From Heyndrickxia sporothermodurans (lineage in GTDB: Bacteria; Bacillota; Bacilli; Bacillales; Bacillaceae_C): 64,000 nucleotides of DNA. Below the pieces are notes generated by a model, which ran no database searches, was not told where the DNA came from, and worked only from the letters and a program-made list of their open reading frames with translations. The position numbers and the translations under genes were made by a program. Positions 8,106-18,842 of this stretch are shown here, piece by piece. Location: assembly GCA_018333075.1 (NCBI GenBank), contig BORH01000002.1, positions 62,001 through 126,000 on the forward strand, read 5' to 3'. Position 1 is the stretch's first letter. Every line of letters begins with the position of its first letter.

Positions 8106-8252
8106 ATGAAAAGAAAATCGAACCATATCATTCCGGGGATGAATGCAGCAAAATCTCAAGGAAAAGGAACAGGTTATAATGAAGAATTGGCAAATGAGCC
8201 ACTTACAGAAAAACAGCGGCAAAACAATAAAAAAAGAAAGAAAAACCAATAA
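8106..8252 (+). CDS. sspO: Small acid-soluble spore protein O
   Basis: 48-residue minor SASP of the spore core. It keeps the family hallmarks [25 protein letters not shown] and the basic tail [12 protein letters not shown] seen in B. subtilis SspO (formerly CotK). GGAGGTG lies eight bases before the ATG. Expected to be made in the forespore late in sporulation; the sspP gene follows 540 bp downstream on the same strand. Confidence 0.93.
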   Translation: MKRKSNHIIPGMNAAKSQGKGTGYNEELANEPLTEKQRQNNKKRKKNQ

Positions 8253-8320
8253 CCGTTTTATTATTTTAGAAAGTACTATCCTATAAAAAAACTCGCCAAC
8301 TAAGCAAGTGAATATAATCA

Positions 8321-8356
8321 GCCCCTTTATCAAATGTTTGAATAAAGGGGAGTTTT
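8321..8356. terminator. Terminator between sspO and the 86-aa gene
   Basis: CCCCTTTAT and ATAAAGGGG form a stem around an AAATGTTTGA-type loop, followed by AGTTTT on the plus strand. Confidence 0.7.
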
Positions 8357-8405
8357 AATGAAGACAACAAATGAATAAAATTCCTAAAAGAAAATGTTTG
8401 ATTTA

Positions 8406-8666
8406 TTAAGGCTCCATATTTACATCATTAACAATTTGCTCGATATCTGTAAGAAACTTCTCTAATTGTTGGCGTTGTGTCTCACTGGCAACCTCCATCG
8501 CATTTTCAATTTGCTGATAGGTTTCATTTACTTCTTGCTTTAAATGTTTGAGTTGTTGCCCATAACTTGCACTATCTTGAACCATATTACTGTATACATC
8601 CTCTACTTGTTTCATTCCTTGTTGTGCAGCTTGGAACGCTTGTTGCTTATTTTTATGATACGGCAT
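8406..8666 (-). CDS. Hypothetical helical protein between sspO and sspP
   Basis: 86 residues, Gln-rich and entirely helical in appearance, with heptad-like spacing (FQAAQQGMKQVEDVYSNMV; LKHLKQEVNETYQQIENAM). Very good ribosome site AAAGGAG. It may belong with small Bacillus coiled-coil proteins such as the DUF2524 group, but I cannot confirm this. Its position between two spore genes, on the opposite strand, does not by itself make it a spore protein. Confidence 0.7.
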   Translation of the reverse strand: MPYHKNKQQAFQAAQQGMKQVEDVYSNMVQDSASYGQQLKHLKQEVNETYQQIENAMEVASETQRQQLEKFLTDIEQIVNDVNMEP

Positions 8667-8742
8667 AGTGATTCTCCTTTTTAAGTAAAAATTGAATTGA
8701 CAATTGCATCATTAGAATGTACTAAAATAGCAAAAATTATGC

Positions 8743-8772
8743 AGTATAAACGAACTGAATTCGCACATTCTA
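8743..8772 (+). promoter_or_regulatory. Candidate sigma-G promoter of sspP
   Basis: AGTATA (8743-8748) and CATTCTA (8766-8772) are separated by 17 bp, fitting the forespore sigma-G pattern TGNATA / CATNNTA. The -10 element is 21 bp from the sspP ATG. Confidence 0.55.
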
Positions 8773-8793
8773 TGCTAAGGAGGGATGATATTA

Positions 8794-8940
8794 ATGGTTA
8801 ATAAAAATGATGGAAAAGATATGAGAAAGAACGCTCCTAAAGGGGACAACTCGGGACAGCCGGAACCATTAAGCGGATCAAAAAAAGTGAAGAATCGAAA
8901 TCATACACGCCAAAAACATAATAAAGGACATGACATGTAA
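8794..8940 (+). CDS. sspP: Small acid-soluble spore protein P
   Basis: 48 residues, almost the B. subtilis SspP (formerly CotL) pattern: [20 protein letters not shown], then [17 protein letters not shown] and a final GHDM. Too short for many gene callers. AAGGAGGG precedes the ATG. Spore-core protein expected under sigma-G control; unlike B. subtilis, another gene separates it from sspO. Confidence 0.93.
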   Translation: MVNKNDGKDMRKNAPKGDNSGQPEPLSGSKKVKNRNHTRQKHNKGHDM

Positions 8941-8974
8941 ACGATATAAATAAAGATGTTTTTAGATACGTTAA

Positions 8975-9003
8975 AAGGACCATATAAAATAATATGGTCC
9001 TAC
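8975..9003. terminator. Hairpin terminator after sspP
   Basis: AGGACCATAT pairs perfectly with ATATGGTCCT. Only a short T-rich tail follows on the plus strand, so activity may be modest; it can also end the minus-strand deacetylase gene. Confidence 0.65.
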
Positions 9004-9014
9004 CTTCTTCGTTC

Positions 9015-10298
9015 CTATTTATAAGCTTGAATATTCAAAAGCTCTGATAAATCTACTATTTCAAATCCCATTTTGTATAATTCCTCAATAATTGTTGGGA
9101 CAGCTTTAGCCGTTTCGAATTTATCGTCATTCGAATGCATTAATATAATATCTCCATTCCTAACGTTTGAAAGTACATTCTTAATAATATTTTCATGCTC
9201 CATTTGAGACCAATCAAGTGTGTCAATGGACCATAAAACAATATGGTATCCGAGCTCGTGGGCTCCAGAAATAACCATTTGATTTGTTTCACCGTATGGA
9301 GGTCTGAGTATGGCTGGCTTTTTACCGATAACATGATAAATAGCTTGTTCAGTCTTCAATAAATCCGTCTGCATTTCATCATAACTTTTTTTCGTTAAAT
9401 CATCGTGAGTATAGCTATGGCTTAAAATAAGGTCACCTTTTTCATAAGCGCTTTGAACCACTTCTGGATATTTTAGGACACTTTCTCCAATGAAAAAAAA
9501 GTTACCTTTGACATGATGCTTAGCCAAAGCAGTAATAATAGCAGGTGTATTTATATTATCTGGACCGTCATCGAATGTAAGAGCTACTTTTTTTCTATTT
9601 GGCCCATTTACATAAACTTCATTATATTTTTTTGCTAATAAGACTGCATTTGACCGCCATTTCGCCATATTTGTCCAGGCAATATTACTTAGTTGATTGG
9701 ATGTCCCTTTTATCGATAAATAATAGTTTGAATCCATTAGTTTTGAACAACACCTTTTATCCCATTCCTGATTATATACAGAAATATGGTCAACATTTCC
9801 TGAAGATAAATTAATAATGAATTTAAGTTGATATTTAGAGTTTACCTGATAAACGATAATATTTTCTTTAGAAGTTTTTCTTTCATCGATTGGTTTACCT
9901 AATACCTTCCTAATTTCACCCACATCCAAGTTTTTTAATTCAATACGATAAGATCTAATATCATAGATGTTCTTTTCTTTATCATAACCATAAGTAACTT
10001 TTTCTCGTTCATACGTAGCATAAAACCCACCATTTACTTGATTAACTTGATCAGGTTTTCCCCATCTTTTTTCTACTTCATTAAAGTTTTGTGTAAGACT
10101 TAAGAGTGCAGAATTTACTTTCCCCTTTTCTGCAAATTTTTTTATTTGGAGAATTTGAGTTGTTAGAGTACTTCCAGAAGTTTTATGATTTTCATGTAAA
10201 TGATTGGAACTCTCCTTTTTATTTGGTTGATCCTTTAAACATGCCGTTAATAAAAGGAGAAGAAAACTTACTGTAATTAATTTGATGTAGCGTCTCAT
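9015..10298 (-). CDS. Polysaccharide deacetylase lipoprotein with DUF4309 domain
   Basis: 427 residues after a start at 10298, chosen because it leads straight into a lipoprotein signal (LLLLLTAC, Cys20). Residues ~59-179 resemble DUF4309 (KRWGKPDQV, GEIRKVLGKP). The C-terminal half is a carbohydrate esterase 4 / NodB domain: TFDDGPD (241-247) with the catalytic and metal Asp, HSYTH giving metal His294 and His298, RPPYG (332-336), the segment SIDTLDW and LMHS. Predicted cell-surface N-deacetylase acting on peptidoglycan or another N-acetylated glycan. Weak ribosome site (AAGTGGG). Confidence 0.87.
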   Translation of the reverse strand: MRRYIKLITVSFLLLLLTACLKDQPNKKESSNHLHENHKTSGSTLTTQILQIKKFAEKGKVNSALLSLTQNFNEVEKRWGKPDQVNQVNGGFYATYEREKVTYGYDKEKNIYDIRSYRIELKNLDVGEIRKVLGKPIDERKTSKENIIVYQVNSKYQLKFIINLSSGNVDHISVYNQEWDKRCCSKLMDSNYYLSIKGTSNQLSNIAWTNMAKWRSNAVLLAKKYNEVYVNGPNRKKVALTFDDGPDNINTPAIITALAKHHVKGNFFFIGESVLKYPEVVQSAYEKGDLILSHSYTHDDLTKKSYDEMQTDLLKTEQAIYHVIGKKPAILRPPYGETNQMVISGAHELGYHIVLWSIDTLDWSQMEHENIIKNVLSNVRNGDIILMHSNDDKFETAKAVPTIIEELYKMGFEIVDLSELLNIQAYK

Positions 10299-10449
10299 TA
10301 TTTCGCCCACTTTCATACAATAAAAATACCTATATTTAATTATATCGCTCCATTTATTAAACGGTCCATAAAGTTTAGAAATGACCGGCAATGGTTATAG
10401 TATAGACAAGTAAATAAAGTCTCTCTACTAAAAAAGAGGAGGAAAGACC

Positions 10450-10698
10450 ATGAGCTTTATATTTTATTTAATAGTTGGAGGTATTATTGGTTGGATCGCC
10501 GGACTAATCTTAGGTAAGGATATTCCTGGTGGGGTAATAGGCAATATTATTGCAGGAATCATCGGCGCTTGGCTTGGCGGTGTTATTTTAGGAGATTTTG
10601 GTCCTCATATTGCAGGAATTGCCTTGGTGCCAGCATTAATTGGTTCAATAATTATAGTACTCATCGTAAGTTTAATATTGAAGGCAATAAAGAAATAA
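10450..10698 (+). CDS. GlsB/YeaQ/YmgE-family membrane protein
   Basis: 82 residues with three glycine-rich membrane helices: IVGGIIGWIAGLILG, IIAGIIGAWLGGVILG and a C-terminal valine/isoleucine helix. This is the transglycosylase-associated protein family, commonly stress-induced; the name does not reflect proven enzymatic activity. Strong GAGGAGG site eight bases before ATG. Divergent from the deacetylase gene. Confidence 0.85.
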   Translation: MSFIFYLIVGGIIGWIAGLILGKDIPGGVIGNIIAGIIGAWLGGVILGDFGPHIAGIALVPALIGSIIIVLIVSLILKAIKK

Positions 10699-10722
10699 AA
10701 AAGGAGAAATCTCTCCTTTTTT
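10697..10722. terminator. Bidirectional terminator
   Basis: AAAAAGGAGA pairs with TCTCCTTTTT around four bases, between the convergent GlsB-like and opuD genes. Confidence 0.85.
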
Positions 10723-10774
10723 ATTTTAACTTCTTCTATTCATTGTTCACTTTACCTTATTATATTTTTTCTTT

Positions 10775-12310
10775 TTATTCAGGATTAGGCTCCGCTTTCT
10801 TTTTCTTTGGCTTCGCCCTTACATACAATCTTAATTCATGTCTTTCCTTCATTAATGATCGATATAAAGAAATAGCCATTAAAATGATGATGATGGAAAA
10901 TGGCAATGCAGCGATGATAAGAGCGTTTTGTAACCCCTGTAATCCCCCGCTGTACAATAAAATGGCGGCAACAAATGATTGAAGAATGCCCCATGTAAGC
11001 TTTACGATATTTGGAGGTGTTAATGATCCGAAAGTCGTTTGCATTCCTAACACAAATGTAGCAGAATCTGCAGAAGTAATAAAGAAAATGCAAATTAATA
11101 CTAAAGCAACAATTGATAGAATTGTTGTCATTGGCATCTGTTCAAATACTCCAAATAATATTTCTTCAGTTTTTAATGACGTTAAATTCACTTTCCCTTG
11201 TTGTTGTACATGGATAGAAGCTGTGCCAAAAACAGAAAACCAAATAAAGCTGACAATAGATGGCGCTAATAAAACACCAATGAGGAACTGACGAATTGTT
11301 CTGCCCTTTGACACGCGCGCAATAAATATGCCAACAAATGGTGACCAGGAAATCCACCATGCCCAATAAAAAATAGTCCAAGTATTAATCCATTCGCGGT
11401 CTTTTGAGTTTAAAGGGGCAATCCTAAAACTCATCTGTACAATATTTTGAAAGTATTTCCCAATAGTATCGGTAAATAAATTTAATGTTAAAAGGGTCGG
11501 ACCTACTAAAAACATAAGAATTAATAGTAAAAAAGCTAAAATGAGGTTCGTATTACTTAAATATTTAATCCCTTTTCCAAGTCCGGACCAAGCGGATATT
11601 ATAAATAGAACAGTTACAATTGCAATAATGATAACTTGTACCGTGAAATTATTGGGAATATTCAATAGAAAGGATAAACCACCATTGATTTGTGCAGCTC
11701 CAAATCCAAGTGTTGTAGCAACACCAATAACCGTTGCAAGCACAGCTAATACATCAATTAGCCCACCAATCTTCCCCTTAGAATATTTACCAAGGATAGG
11801 AGATAAAGTAGAGCTAATAAGTCCAGGCTCTTCTTTCCTAAAATTAAAATAAGCCAGAGCTAAGGCAATAAGTGCATAAATCCCCCATGCATGAAGACCC
11901 CAATGAAAAAAAGTAAAACGCATCGCATCCTTTAATGCCTCATCTGAACCAACTTTAGCAATAGGTGGATTAGTAGCGAAATGGGATAAAGGTTCAGCTG
12001 CCCCCCAAAAAACGAGTCCAATTCCCATACCTGCACTAAACAGCATAGCAAACCAGGAAACGGTTGAATATTCTGGCTTATCATTAGGCTTGCCTAATGT
12101 TATTGAACCAATCGGACTTAAAATTAAGAAAATACAAAAAATAACCATTAAGGATACTAATATTAAATAATACCATCCGAATCTAGAAGTAATAAAACTT
12201 TCGATATTAGAAGTGATGGTCTCAAAATTATTAGGAGCAGCTACTCCATACACAAGGGCAATTAATAATATTGCTATCGATACCCAAAATACATTAGATA
12301 TTTTTTTCAT
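10775..12310 (-). CDS. opuD: Glycine betaine BCCT transporter OpuD
   Basis: 511-residue sodium-coupled betaine/choline/carnitine-family carrier with twelve membrane helices, the same length as B. subtilis OpuD. Recognisable blocks are SRFGWYYL near the N-terminus, [20 protein letters not shown] (glycine-rich TM3), the Trp-rich [20 protein letters not shown] in TM8, and [15 protein letters not shown]. The aromatic residues of TM8 form the betaine cage in this family. The charged C-terminal tail ([14 protein letters not shown]) may sense osmolality. Together with opuA this gives two betaine uptake routes. Confidence 0.93.
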   Translation of the reverse strand: MKKISNVFWVSIAILLIALVYGVAAPNNFETITSNIESFITSRFGWYYLILVSLMVIFCIFLILSPIGSITLGKPNDKPEYSTVSWFAMLFSAGMGIGLVFWGAAEPLSHFATNPPIAKVGSDEALKDAMRFTFFHWGLHAWGIYALIALALAYFNFRKEEPGLISSTLSPILGKYSKGKIGGLIDVLAVLATVIGVATTLGFGAAQINGGLSFLLNIPNNFTVQVIIIAIVTVLFIISAWSGLGKGIKYLSNTNLILAFLLLILMFLVGPTLLTLNLFTDTIGKYFQNIVQMSFRIAPLNSKDREWINTWTIFYWAWWISWSPFVGIFIARVSKGRTIRQFLIGVLLAPSIVSFIWFSVFGTASIHVQQQGKVNLTSLKTEEILFGVFEQMPMTTILSIVALVLICIFFITSADSATFVLGMQTTFGSLTPPNIVKLTWGILQSFVAAILLYSGGLQGLQNALIIAALPFSIIIILMAISLYRSLMKERHELRLYVRAKPKKKKAEPNPE

Positions 12311-12443
12311 CTAATTCACCTTCCTACTTATGTAAGAAACCGTGCAATTACATCATGAATATATATTCCCCATATTTATCTGCTTTAAATCATCGCAATT
12401 GTTATTTCTGGTTAATAAAGTACTTTTTACTCTCTTAAGAAAT

Positions 12444-12480
12444 AAAAAAATCCGAAGAACTAATTTTTCGGATTTTTTTA
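12444..12480 (-). terminator. Terminator of the transglycosylase gene
   Basis: AAAAAAATCCGAA pairs with TTCGGATTTTTTT, with T runs in both directions. Confidence 0.85.
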
Positions 12481-12483
12481 TTA

Positions 12484-13098
12484 TTATTCTTTTTTATATA
12501 ATTTTACATAATGCATGACCTCATCTACATACTCTTCACTATGATTATAGGAATAAATAGCTTTTTTCAGATGCCCATTTGCAGCACCATTTTGTGCTAA
12601 ATAATTGGCGGCACTAAAAACAGCATCTTCAATATTCCAAATATCTGCTTTTCCGTCTCCATTTGCATCAACACCATACCCACCATATTTTTTGATGACA
12701 GCTGGATTCTCTTTTTCTTTCTTTGAAATTTTTCCTTTTCCCTTTCCTTCGCATGTCGGGTGTCGCCATCCAACAAAAGTACATGGCATAAATTGCATCG
12801 GACCCTCCGCACCTGCCGGAGATATCATCGGCTCCATAGTCGAGAACCTAGTTTCAACCCGATGGTGGGCAGCAAGAACATACCATGGTACCCCATACTC
12901 TTTTTCTGCCGCTTTATAAATTGGAATAAACTCATCTGGAATTACTGGTATCTTAACTTCTTTTTTCTGTTCCTGATATTGATGTTGAACAATCCCGTAG
13001 ATAGATAATAAAATTAATGGAATAAGCAATATGATAAATGGTGACTGTTGCTTCATTTTTCTATTCTTTTTTGTGTACTTTTTCTTTGGAGATTTCAT
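12484..13098 (-). CDS. Membrane-anchored lytic transglycosylase (SLT domain)
   Basis: 204 residues. A very basic N-terminus (about 1-17), one membrane helix (about 19-37), then a goose-lysozyme/SLT-like domain. The likely catalytic Glu is Glu82 in HHRVETRFS, followed by SPAGAEGPMQFMPCTFVGW, the calcium-type loop DANGDGKADIWNIEDAV, ANYLAQNG and a C-terminal YSYNHSEEYVDEVMHY. It would cleave peptidoglycan glycan strands from the outer face of the membrane. AAAGGAATT lies upstream. No partner hydrolase adjacent. Confidence 0.85.
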   Translation of the reverse strand: MKSPKKKYTKKNRKMKQQSPFIILLIPLILLSIYGIVQHQYQEQKKEVKIPVIPDEFIPIYKAAEKEYGVPWYVLAAHHRVETRFSTMEPMISPAGAEGPMQFMPCTFVGWRHPTCEGKGKGKISKKEKENPAVIKKYGGYGVDANGDGKADIWNIEDAVFSAANYLAQNGAANGHLKKAIYSYNHSEEYVDEVMHYVKLYKKE

Positions 13099-13146
13099 TT
13101 AATAATAATTCCTTTCTTTCCTTCATTAAAAAGTATAGCAAAAGTT

Positions 13147-13184
13147 AAAAGACACAACTAGAATTAACTAATTGTGTCTTTTTA
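13147..13184 (-). terminator. Terminator of the lrgAB-type operon
   Basis: GACACAA pairs with TTGTGTC around a 14-base loop, with T-rich flanks on both strands. Confidence 0.7.
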
Positions 13185-13871
13185 TTAAATGAGCCATGGC
13201 AATAGATATGGGATGATTAAAGAGGTGAATATTGCAGATACTCCCATGGCGACCCCAGAGATCGCCCCTTGTACGTCTCCTTCTCTTACAGCTTCTGCTG
13301 TACCAATGCCATGAGAAATAGTCCCTAAAGATAAACCTCTCGATAATGGATGAGATATTTTAAAAATATCTAAAATTTTCGGACCGAACATCGCACCGAA
13401 CATCCCTGTAATCATGACAAAAGCTGCCACCAATTGTTCATTTGCCCCAATTATTTTCGACACTTCGCTTGCGACAGGAATTGTTATTGATTTAATACTA
13501 AGAGAGCTTAAAATTTGATTCGAAAAACTCCAAATCTTACCTAAAACGATTGCTGAAGTAATCGTCATTAACGTACCAGTAATCATCCCAACAAAAACTG
13601 GAAATAAATTTTTATAAACCAAATCGCGATTTTTATATAATGGAACAGCTAAGGAGACAGTTGCCGGACCTAGTAAATAGGTTAATATATTTTTCGCGGG
13701 TGTATAATTTAAATATGTAACATGGGACAATATAAGGATGATAATGATAATAAATGTACTAAGAAAAACTGGTGAAGTAAATGGAGACGGTAATCTTTTT
13801 GCTATCTTTAAAGAAAACCAATAAACAATCATTGTAAGAATGATACTATATACTGTGATGATGCTGCTCAA
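13185..13871 (-). CDS. LrgB/CidB-family membrane protein
   Basis: 228 residues with about seven membrane helices. Family segments visible: LTYLLGPATVSLAVPLYKNR, LSIKSITIPVASEVSKIIG, FVMITGMFGAMFGPKILD and the C-terminal GTISHGIGTAEAVREGDVQG. The start overlaps the preceding lrgA-like gene by 26 bp, indicating translational coupling. Members of the LrgAB/CidAB group are linked to murein hydrolase control and, in B. subtilis (PftAB), to pyruvate transport; which applies here is not decided by sequence, and no LytSR-type two-component genes lie nearby. Confidence 0.88.
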   Translation of the reverse strand: MSSIITVYSIILTMIVYWFSLKIAKRLPSPFTSPVFLSTFIIIIILILSHVTYLNYTPAKNILTYLLGPATVSLAVPLYKNRDLVYKNLFPVFVGMITGTLMTITSAIVLGKIWSFSNQILSSLSIKSITIPVASEVSKIIGANEQLVAAFVMITGMFGAMFGPKILDIFKISHPLSRGLSLGTISHGIGTAEAVREGDVQGAISGVAMGVSAIFTSLIIPYLLPWLI

Positions 13872-14238
13872 TGGAAGACACCTCTCGCTTCTTACCTAAT
13901 AACTGTGATGTGATCCCTGTTCCAATAATTCCTATGATTGCACTTATTACTAAAACAAATATTAGACCTATTCCAGATGAAATAAAAACAGATCCCAATG
14001 TCATAAGACCAACTGATATCGGGATAAAAAAGAAAGCTAGATGTTTCGTTAATATCAAAGCTGCATATTCTACCCATTTTAATTGAATTACCCCAGTAAC
14101 TAGTAAAATAAATAAAAGAAGCATTCCTATAACATTGCCTGGGATTGCGATATGCAAATATTCTGCAATCATATATCCTACTTTATTTATCATCCACAAA
14201 ACCAAAATCTGAATGAATAATATCAAATACTTTCTCAT
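13846..14238 (-). CDS. LrgA/CidA-family holin-like protein
   Basis: 130 residues, four membrane helices, with the family core HIAIPGNVIGMLLLFILLVTG, LTKHLAFFFIPISVGLM and a charged His-rich tail (SIEQHHHSI). First gene of a two-gene operon with the LrgB-like protein; together they form the membrane complex. AAAGGAG lies upstream of the ATG. Confidence 0.88.
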   Translation of the reverse strand: MRKYLILFIQILVLWMINKVGYMIAEYLHIAIPGNVIGMLLLFILLVTGVIQLKWVEYAALILTKHLAFFFIPISVGLMTLGSVFISSGIGLIFVLVISAIIGIIGTGITSQLLGKKREVSSIEQHHHSI

Positions 14239-14327
14239 TGAAAAACTCCTTTTCTCTTTACTTTAAATTAAATTATTCGATTTCTTGATACGAATTCCTT
14301 TAACATTCTTTATATTCACTTATCAAA

Positions 14328-14355
14328 ATAAAAAACCTACACAATAAATGTAGGC
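14328..14355 (-). terminator. Terminator of the DUF1641 gene
   Basis: On the minus strand CCTACA pairs with TGTAGG and is followed by TTTTTTA. Confidence 0.75.
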
Positions 14356-14363
14356 GTAATCTT

Positions 14364-14732
14364 CTATATATTTTTTCCTATCTCTTTAAACAAAGCTAAA
14401 AAGAAAGTCAACGCTCGATTGATATCTGGATCTTTCATAAGCTTCATTAATTGAAAAGTATTAAGCTCTTTTCCGGATTTTAAGGTGAGAAATGCTTCAT
14501 CAATCCCTTTTTTTACCCCGTCTTTCAAATTTTCAATTTGGTTAGAATCAAAAAGCTCGTTATCGTTTTTAATATTTGAAAGAATTGATAAAATATTTTT
14601 TCTCTTCAAAATCTGAATCCATTCTACTAGCTCATATATTTCATCCTGATACAAAATATGGTTTTGCTCTAAATCATGTGGATGTTGTTTTTTTATCCCT
14701 TTTTGCTTTTCGTCCGTTATTAATTTTCTCAT
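14364..14732 (-). CDS. DUF1641-like small protein
   Basis: 122 residues. The C-terminus LMKLMKDPDINRALTFFLAL matches the tail signature of DUF1641 proteins such as YjgD/YrhD, which in Bacillus accompany formate dehydrogenase-like genes; no such partner is present here. The N-terminal half is charged and helical (DEIYELVEWIQILKRKNIL). Monocistronic. Function unknown. Confidence 0.65.
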   Translation of the reverse strand: MRKLITDEKQKGIKKQHPHDLEQNHILYQDEIYELVEWIQILKRKNILSILSNIKNDNELFDSNQIENLKDGVKKGIDEAFLTLKSGKELNTFQLMKLMKDPDINRALTFFLALFKEIGKNI

Positions 14733-14811
14733 GTTATTTCACCATACTTTCTATAAATATCATATTTTTATAACATATGAATAAGAAAAGTGGAAAATGA
14801 GCAAATCATAA

Positions 14812-14841
14812 AAGAAAAAGATCTAAGAATTGTCTTAGATC
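14812..14841 (-). terminator. Terminator of opcR-like gene
   Basis: GATCTAAGA pairs with TCTTAGATC around four bases; on the minus strand it is followed by TTTTTCTTTT. Confidence 0.85.
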
Positions 14842-14855
14842 CCAGGATAAAAGCA

Positions 14856-15389
14856 TTATTTATTCTTTGGAACAAAATTAAAAATTTCCTCACTTTCAAA
14901 CATGTCAACTAATCGATTTAGCCAATCATAATATTCTAAAGTACTTTTTAATTTATCCATATCATTTGTTATAAGCGCCATCAATTCATCATCCATATTT
15001 TCATCATTCTTCAATTCAGAGAGCTCTCTTAAAGACTTCTCTATGGCATGCTTATTCATGGAAATTGCATTACGCCATTTAATCGAAAATAAGTCAATAA
15101 AATTTTGATACCAATCCCCTTCAACCGCATATAAATCCTTTCTGCTTCCTTTTTTCCATACCTTGTCAACCATCTTTAAATCTAATAAAGTTCTTACTGA
15201 AGTACTCATACTTGTTTTACTCATACCAAGCTCTTCCTTCATTTCATCAAGTGTTAGTGGTTGATCATGAAAAAACATCATACCATATAATCTGCCAATC
15301 GATGGAGTTACACCATATAAATGCATATTTTGTGCGATTGCCTCTATTACTCGTTCACGAGCTTTTTCTAGTTGGTCCTTGCCTTCCAA
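14856..15389 (-). CDS. opcR: GbsR/OpcR-type MarR-family repressor
   Basis: 177-residue winged-helix regulator. It has the GbsR-group hallmarks: RVIEAIAQNMHLYGVTPSIG, LYGMMFF, the recognition region LDEMKEELGMSKTSMSTSVR, then VWKKGSRKDLY and a helical dimerisation tail ending YDWLNRLVDMFESEEIF. In B. subtilis, GbsR represses choline-to-betaine genes and OpcR represses opuB and opuC. Here it is divergent from opuA across a 363-bp region, so repression of opuA is the natural guess. The symbol is tentative because GbsR and OpcR cannot be separated safely by eye. Confidence 0.85.
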   Translation of the reverse strand: MEGKDQLEKARERVIEAIAQNMHLYGVTPSIGRLYGMMFFHDQPLTLDEMKEELGMSKTSMSTSVRTLLDLKMVDKVWKKGSRKDLYAVEGDWYQNFIDLFSIKWRNAISMNKHAIEKSLRELSELKNDENMDDELMALITNDMDKLKSTLEYYDWLNRLVDMFESEEIFNFVPKNK

Positions 15390-15752
15390 TTTATTATCAC
15401 ACCTCGTCTAGTGGTATTAATTTTTTTAGAAACATGATTGTCTAATGATTTGCTTATTATTCGAATGTTAAGTGAAAAGAATTTAAATCTAATATTGCAT
15501 TGGCAATATCTAATTATTCCCGTATTAGGAATCCTCAATAAATAATCTATCCTTTTGAAGTTATAAAGTAAAGAGAATGATGAAAAAGGAAACGGGAGGA
15601 AAAGGAAGGAATTTTAAGAATACAGTGCATTAAGTACGTACAGTTATTTCTTTACGAACTGTATAAACCAAATATTAAAGGATATCGCGTTTGTTTTGCA
15701 GATAAATAGTTCGTTACAATTAAGGGGTGCAAAGAAAGTGAAGGAGGATAAA
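15390..15752. promoter_or_regulatory. Divergent opcR-opuA control region
   Basis: 363 bp without a gene. It holds two inverted repeats that could be regulator sites: ATATTGC-N4-GCAATAT at 15492-15509 and ACAGTT-N11-AACTGT at 15640-15662. The second lies about 90 bp before the opuAA start; a possible -10 TATAAA (15663-15668) adjoins it, with no good -35. Assignments are by pattern only. Confidence 0.45.
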
Positions 15753-16997
15753 ATGACTAGTGAAAATCAAAAAATCAAAATAGATGTGAAGAACGTAACG
15801 AAAATTTTCGGTAAGCATACGAAAAAAGCTTCACATCTATTATCAGAAGGTAGAACAAAACAAGAAATATTAAAGGCTACAGGTGCAACCGTTGGTGTGA
15901 ATCAAGCCAATTTCCAAGTGTATGACGGAGAAATATTTGTCATCATGGGGTTATCAGGTAGCGGAAAATCGACTTTAGTCCGATTGTTGAATCGATTGAT
16001 CGAACCAACTTCAGGAGAAATATTAATTGATAACGAAAATGTAACCAATATAAGCAAAGATCAGCTTAGACAAATTAGAAGAAAAAAAATTAGTATGGTG
16101 TTTCAAAAATTTGCTCTTCTCCCCCATCGAACCATTCTACAAAATACAGAATACGGATTAGAAATTCAAGGTGTAGATAAAGCAATAAGAAAAGAAAAAG
16201 CGTTAGAAGCTCTTAAGCTTGTCGGGTTAGAGGGTTATGAAAATCAATACCCTGATCAATTAAGTGGTGGAATGCAGCAAAGGGTTGGTCTTGCCAGAGC
16301 ATTGGCAAACAATCCAGATATATTATTAATGGATGAGGCATTTAGTGCATTAGACCCATTAATTAGAAAAGATATGCAGGATGAATTACTAGAGCTCCAT
16401 GACTCTGTTGGCAAAACAATTGTCTTTATTACTCATGATTTAGATGAAGCACTTCGAATTGGTGACCGAATTGCTTTAATGAAGGATGGCAATATTGTTC
16501 AAATTGGTACACCTGAGGAAATATTAATGAGTCCTTCTAATGAGTATGTTGAAAGATTCGTTGAAGATGTAGATTTTTCCAAAGTGTTAACAGCCGGACA
16601 TATCATGAAGCGTGCTGAAACTGTACAGATTGAAAAAGGTCCTAGAGTCGCATTAACACTTATGAAAAATCTAGGAATCTCATCGATATATGTGGTTGAC
16701 AAGAAAAACCATCTTTTAGGAGCAGTAACTGCTCCGATGGCTCGTGAAGCATTCGATCAGGGAATTTCGCTGCACGAAGTCATTAATCGTGATATTACAA
16801 CTGTTCCAAAGGAAACTCTTTTAATAGATATGTTTGATGCAGTCTCTTCAGCTGTAATACCAATTGCAGTCGTAGATGAGCACAGACGAATGAAAGGGAT
16901 TGTGATAAAGGGTGCCCTAATAGGTGCTCTTGCGGGAAATGACACATATATTCAAAGCTCTGATGAGAATGATCCTTCATTAAGGGAGGTGAATTAA
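15753..16997 (+). CDS. opuAA: Glycine betaine ABC importer ATPase OpuAA
   Basis: 414 residues. Walker A GLSGSGKST, Q-loop FQKFALLPH, signature LSGGMQQR, Walker B ILLMDEAFSALDP and the switch His in ITHDLDEAL are intact. Two CBS domains follow (about 280-400), as in OpuA, with the typical N-terminal GKHTKKASHLLSEGRTKQEI extension. Start chosen at 15753 where AAGGAGG is correctly spaced. First gene of opuAA-AB-AC; the next gene begins immediately after its stop. CBS domains gate related OpuA transporters by ionic strength or c-di-AMP. Confidence 0.95.
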   Translation: MTSENQKIKIDVKNVTKIFGKHTKKASHLLSEGRTKQEILKATGATVGVNQANFQVYDGEIFVIMGLSGSGKSTLVRLLNRLIEPTSGEILIDNENVTNISKDQLRQIRRKKISMVFQKFALLPHRTILQNTEYGLEIQGVDKAIRKEKALEALKLVGLEGYENQYPDQLSGGMQQRVGLARALANNPDILLMDEAFSALDPLIRKDMQDELLELHDSVGKTIVFITHDLDEALRIGDRIALMKDGNIVQIGTPEEILMSPSNEYVERFVEDVDFSKVLTAGHIMKRAETVQIEKGPRVALTLMKNLGISSIYVVDKKNHLLGAVTAPMAREAFDQGISLHEVINRDITTVPKETLLIDMFDAVSSAVIPIAVVDEHRRMKGIVIKGALIGALAGNDTYIQSSDENDPSLREVN

Positions 16998-18727
<1,730 letters not shown>

Positions 18728-18732
18728 TCATG

Positions 18733-18769
18733 AACAGCTTTTCACTTATTAGTGGAAAGCTGTTTTTTT
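18733..18769 (+). terminator. opuA operon terminator
   Basis: AACAGCTTTTCAC and GTGGAAAGCTGTT form a stem followed by seven T. Confidence 0.9.
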
Positions 18770-18842
18770 CGATTCAGACAATCCCACTTAAAGTGTTGTA
18801 TTCATAATTACGGTTATACTACCCTTTATAGGAGGTGATGAT

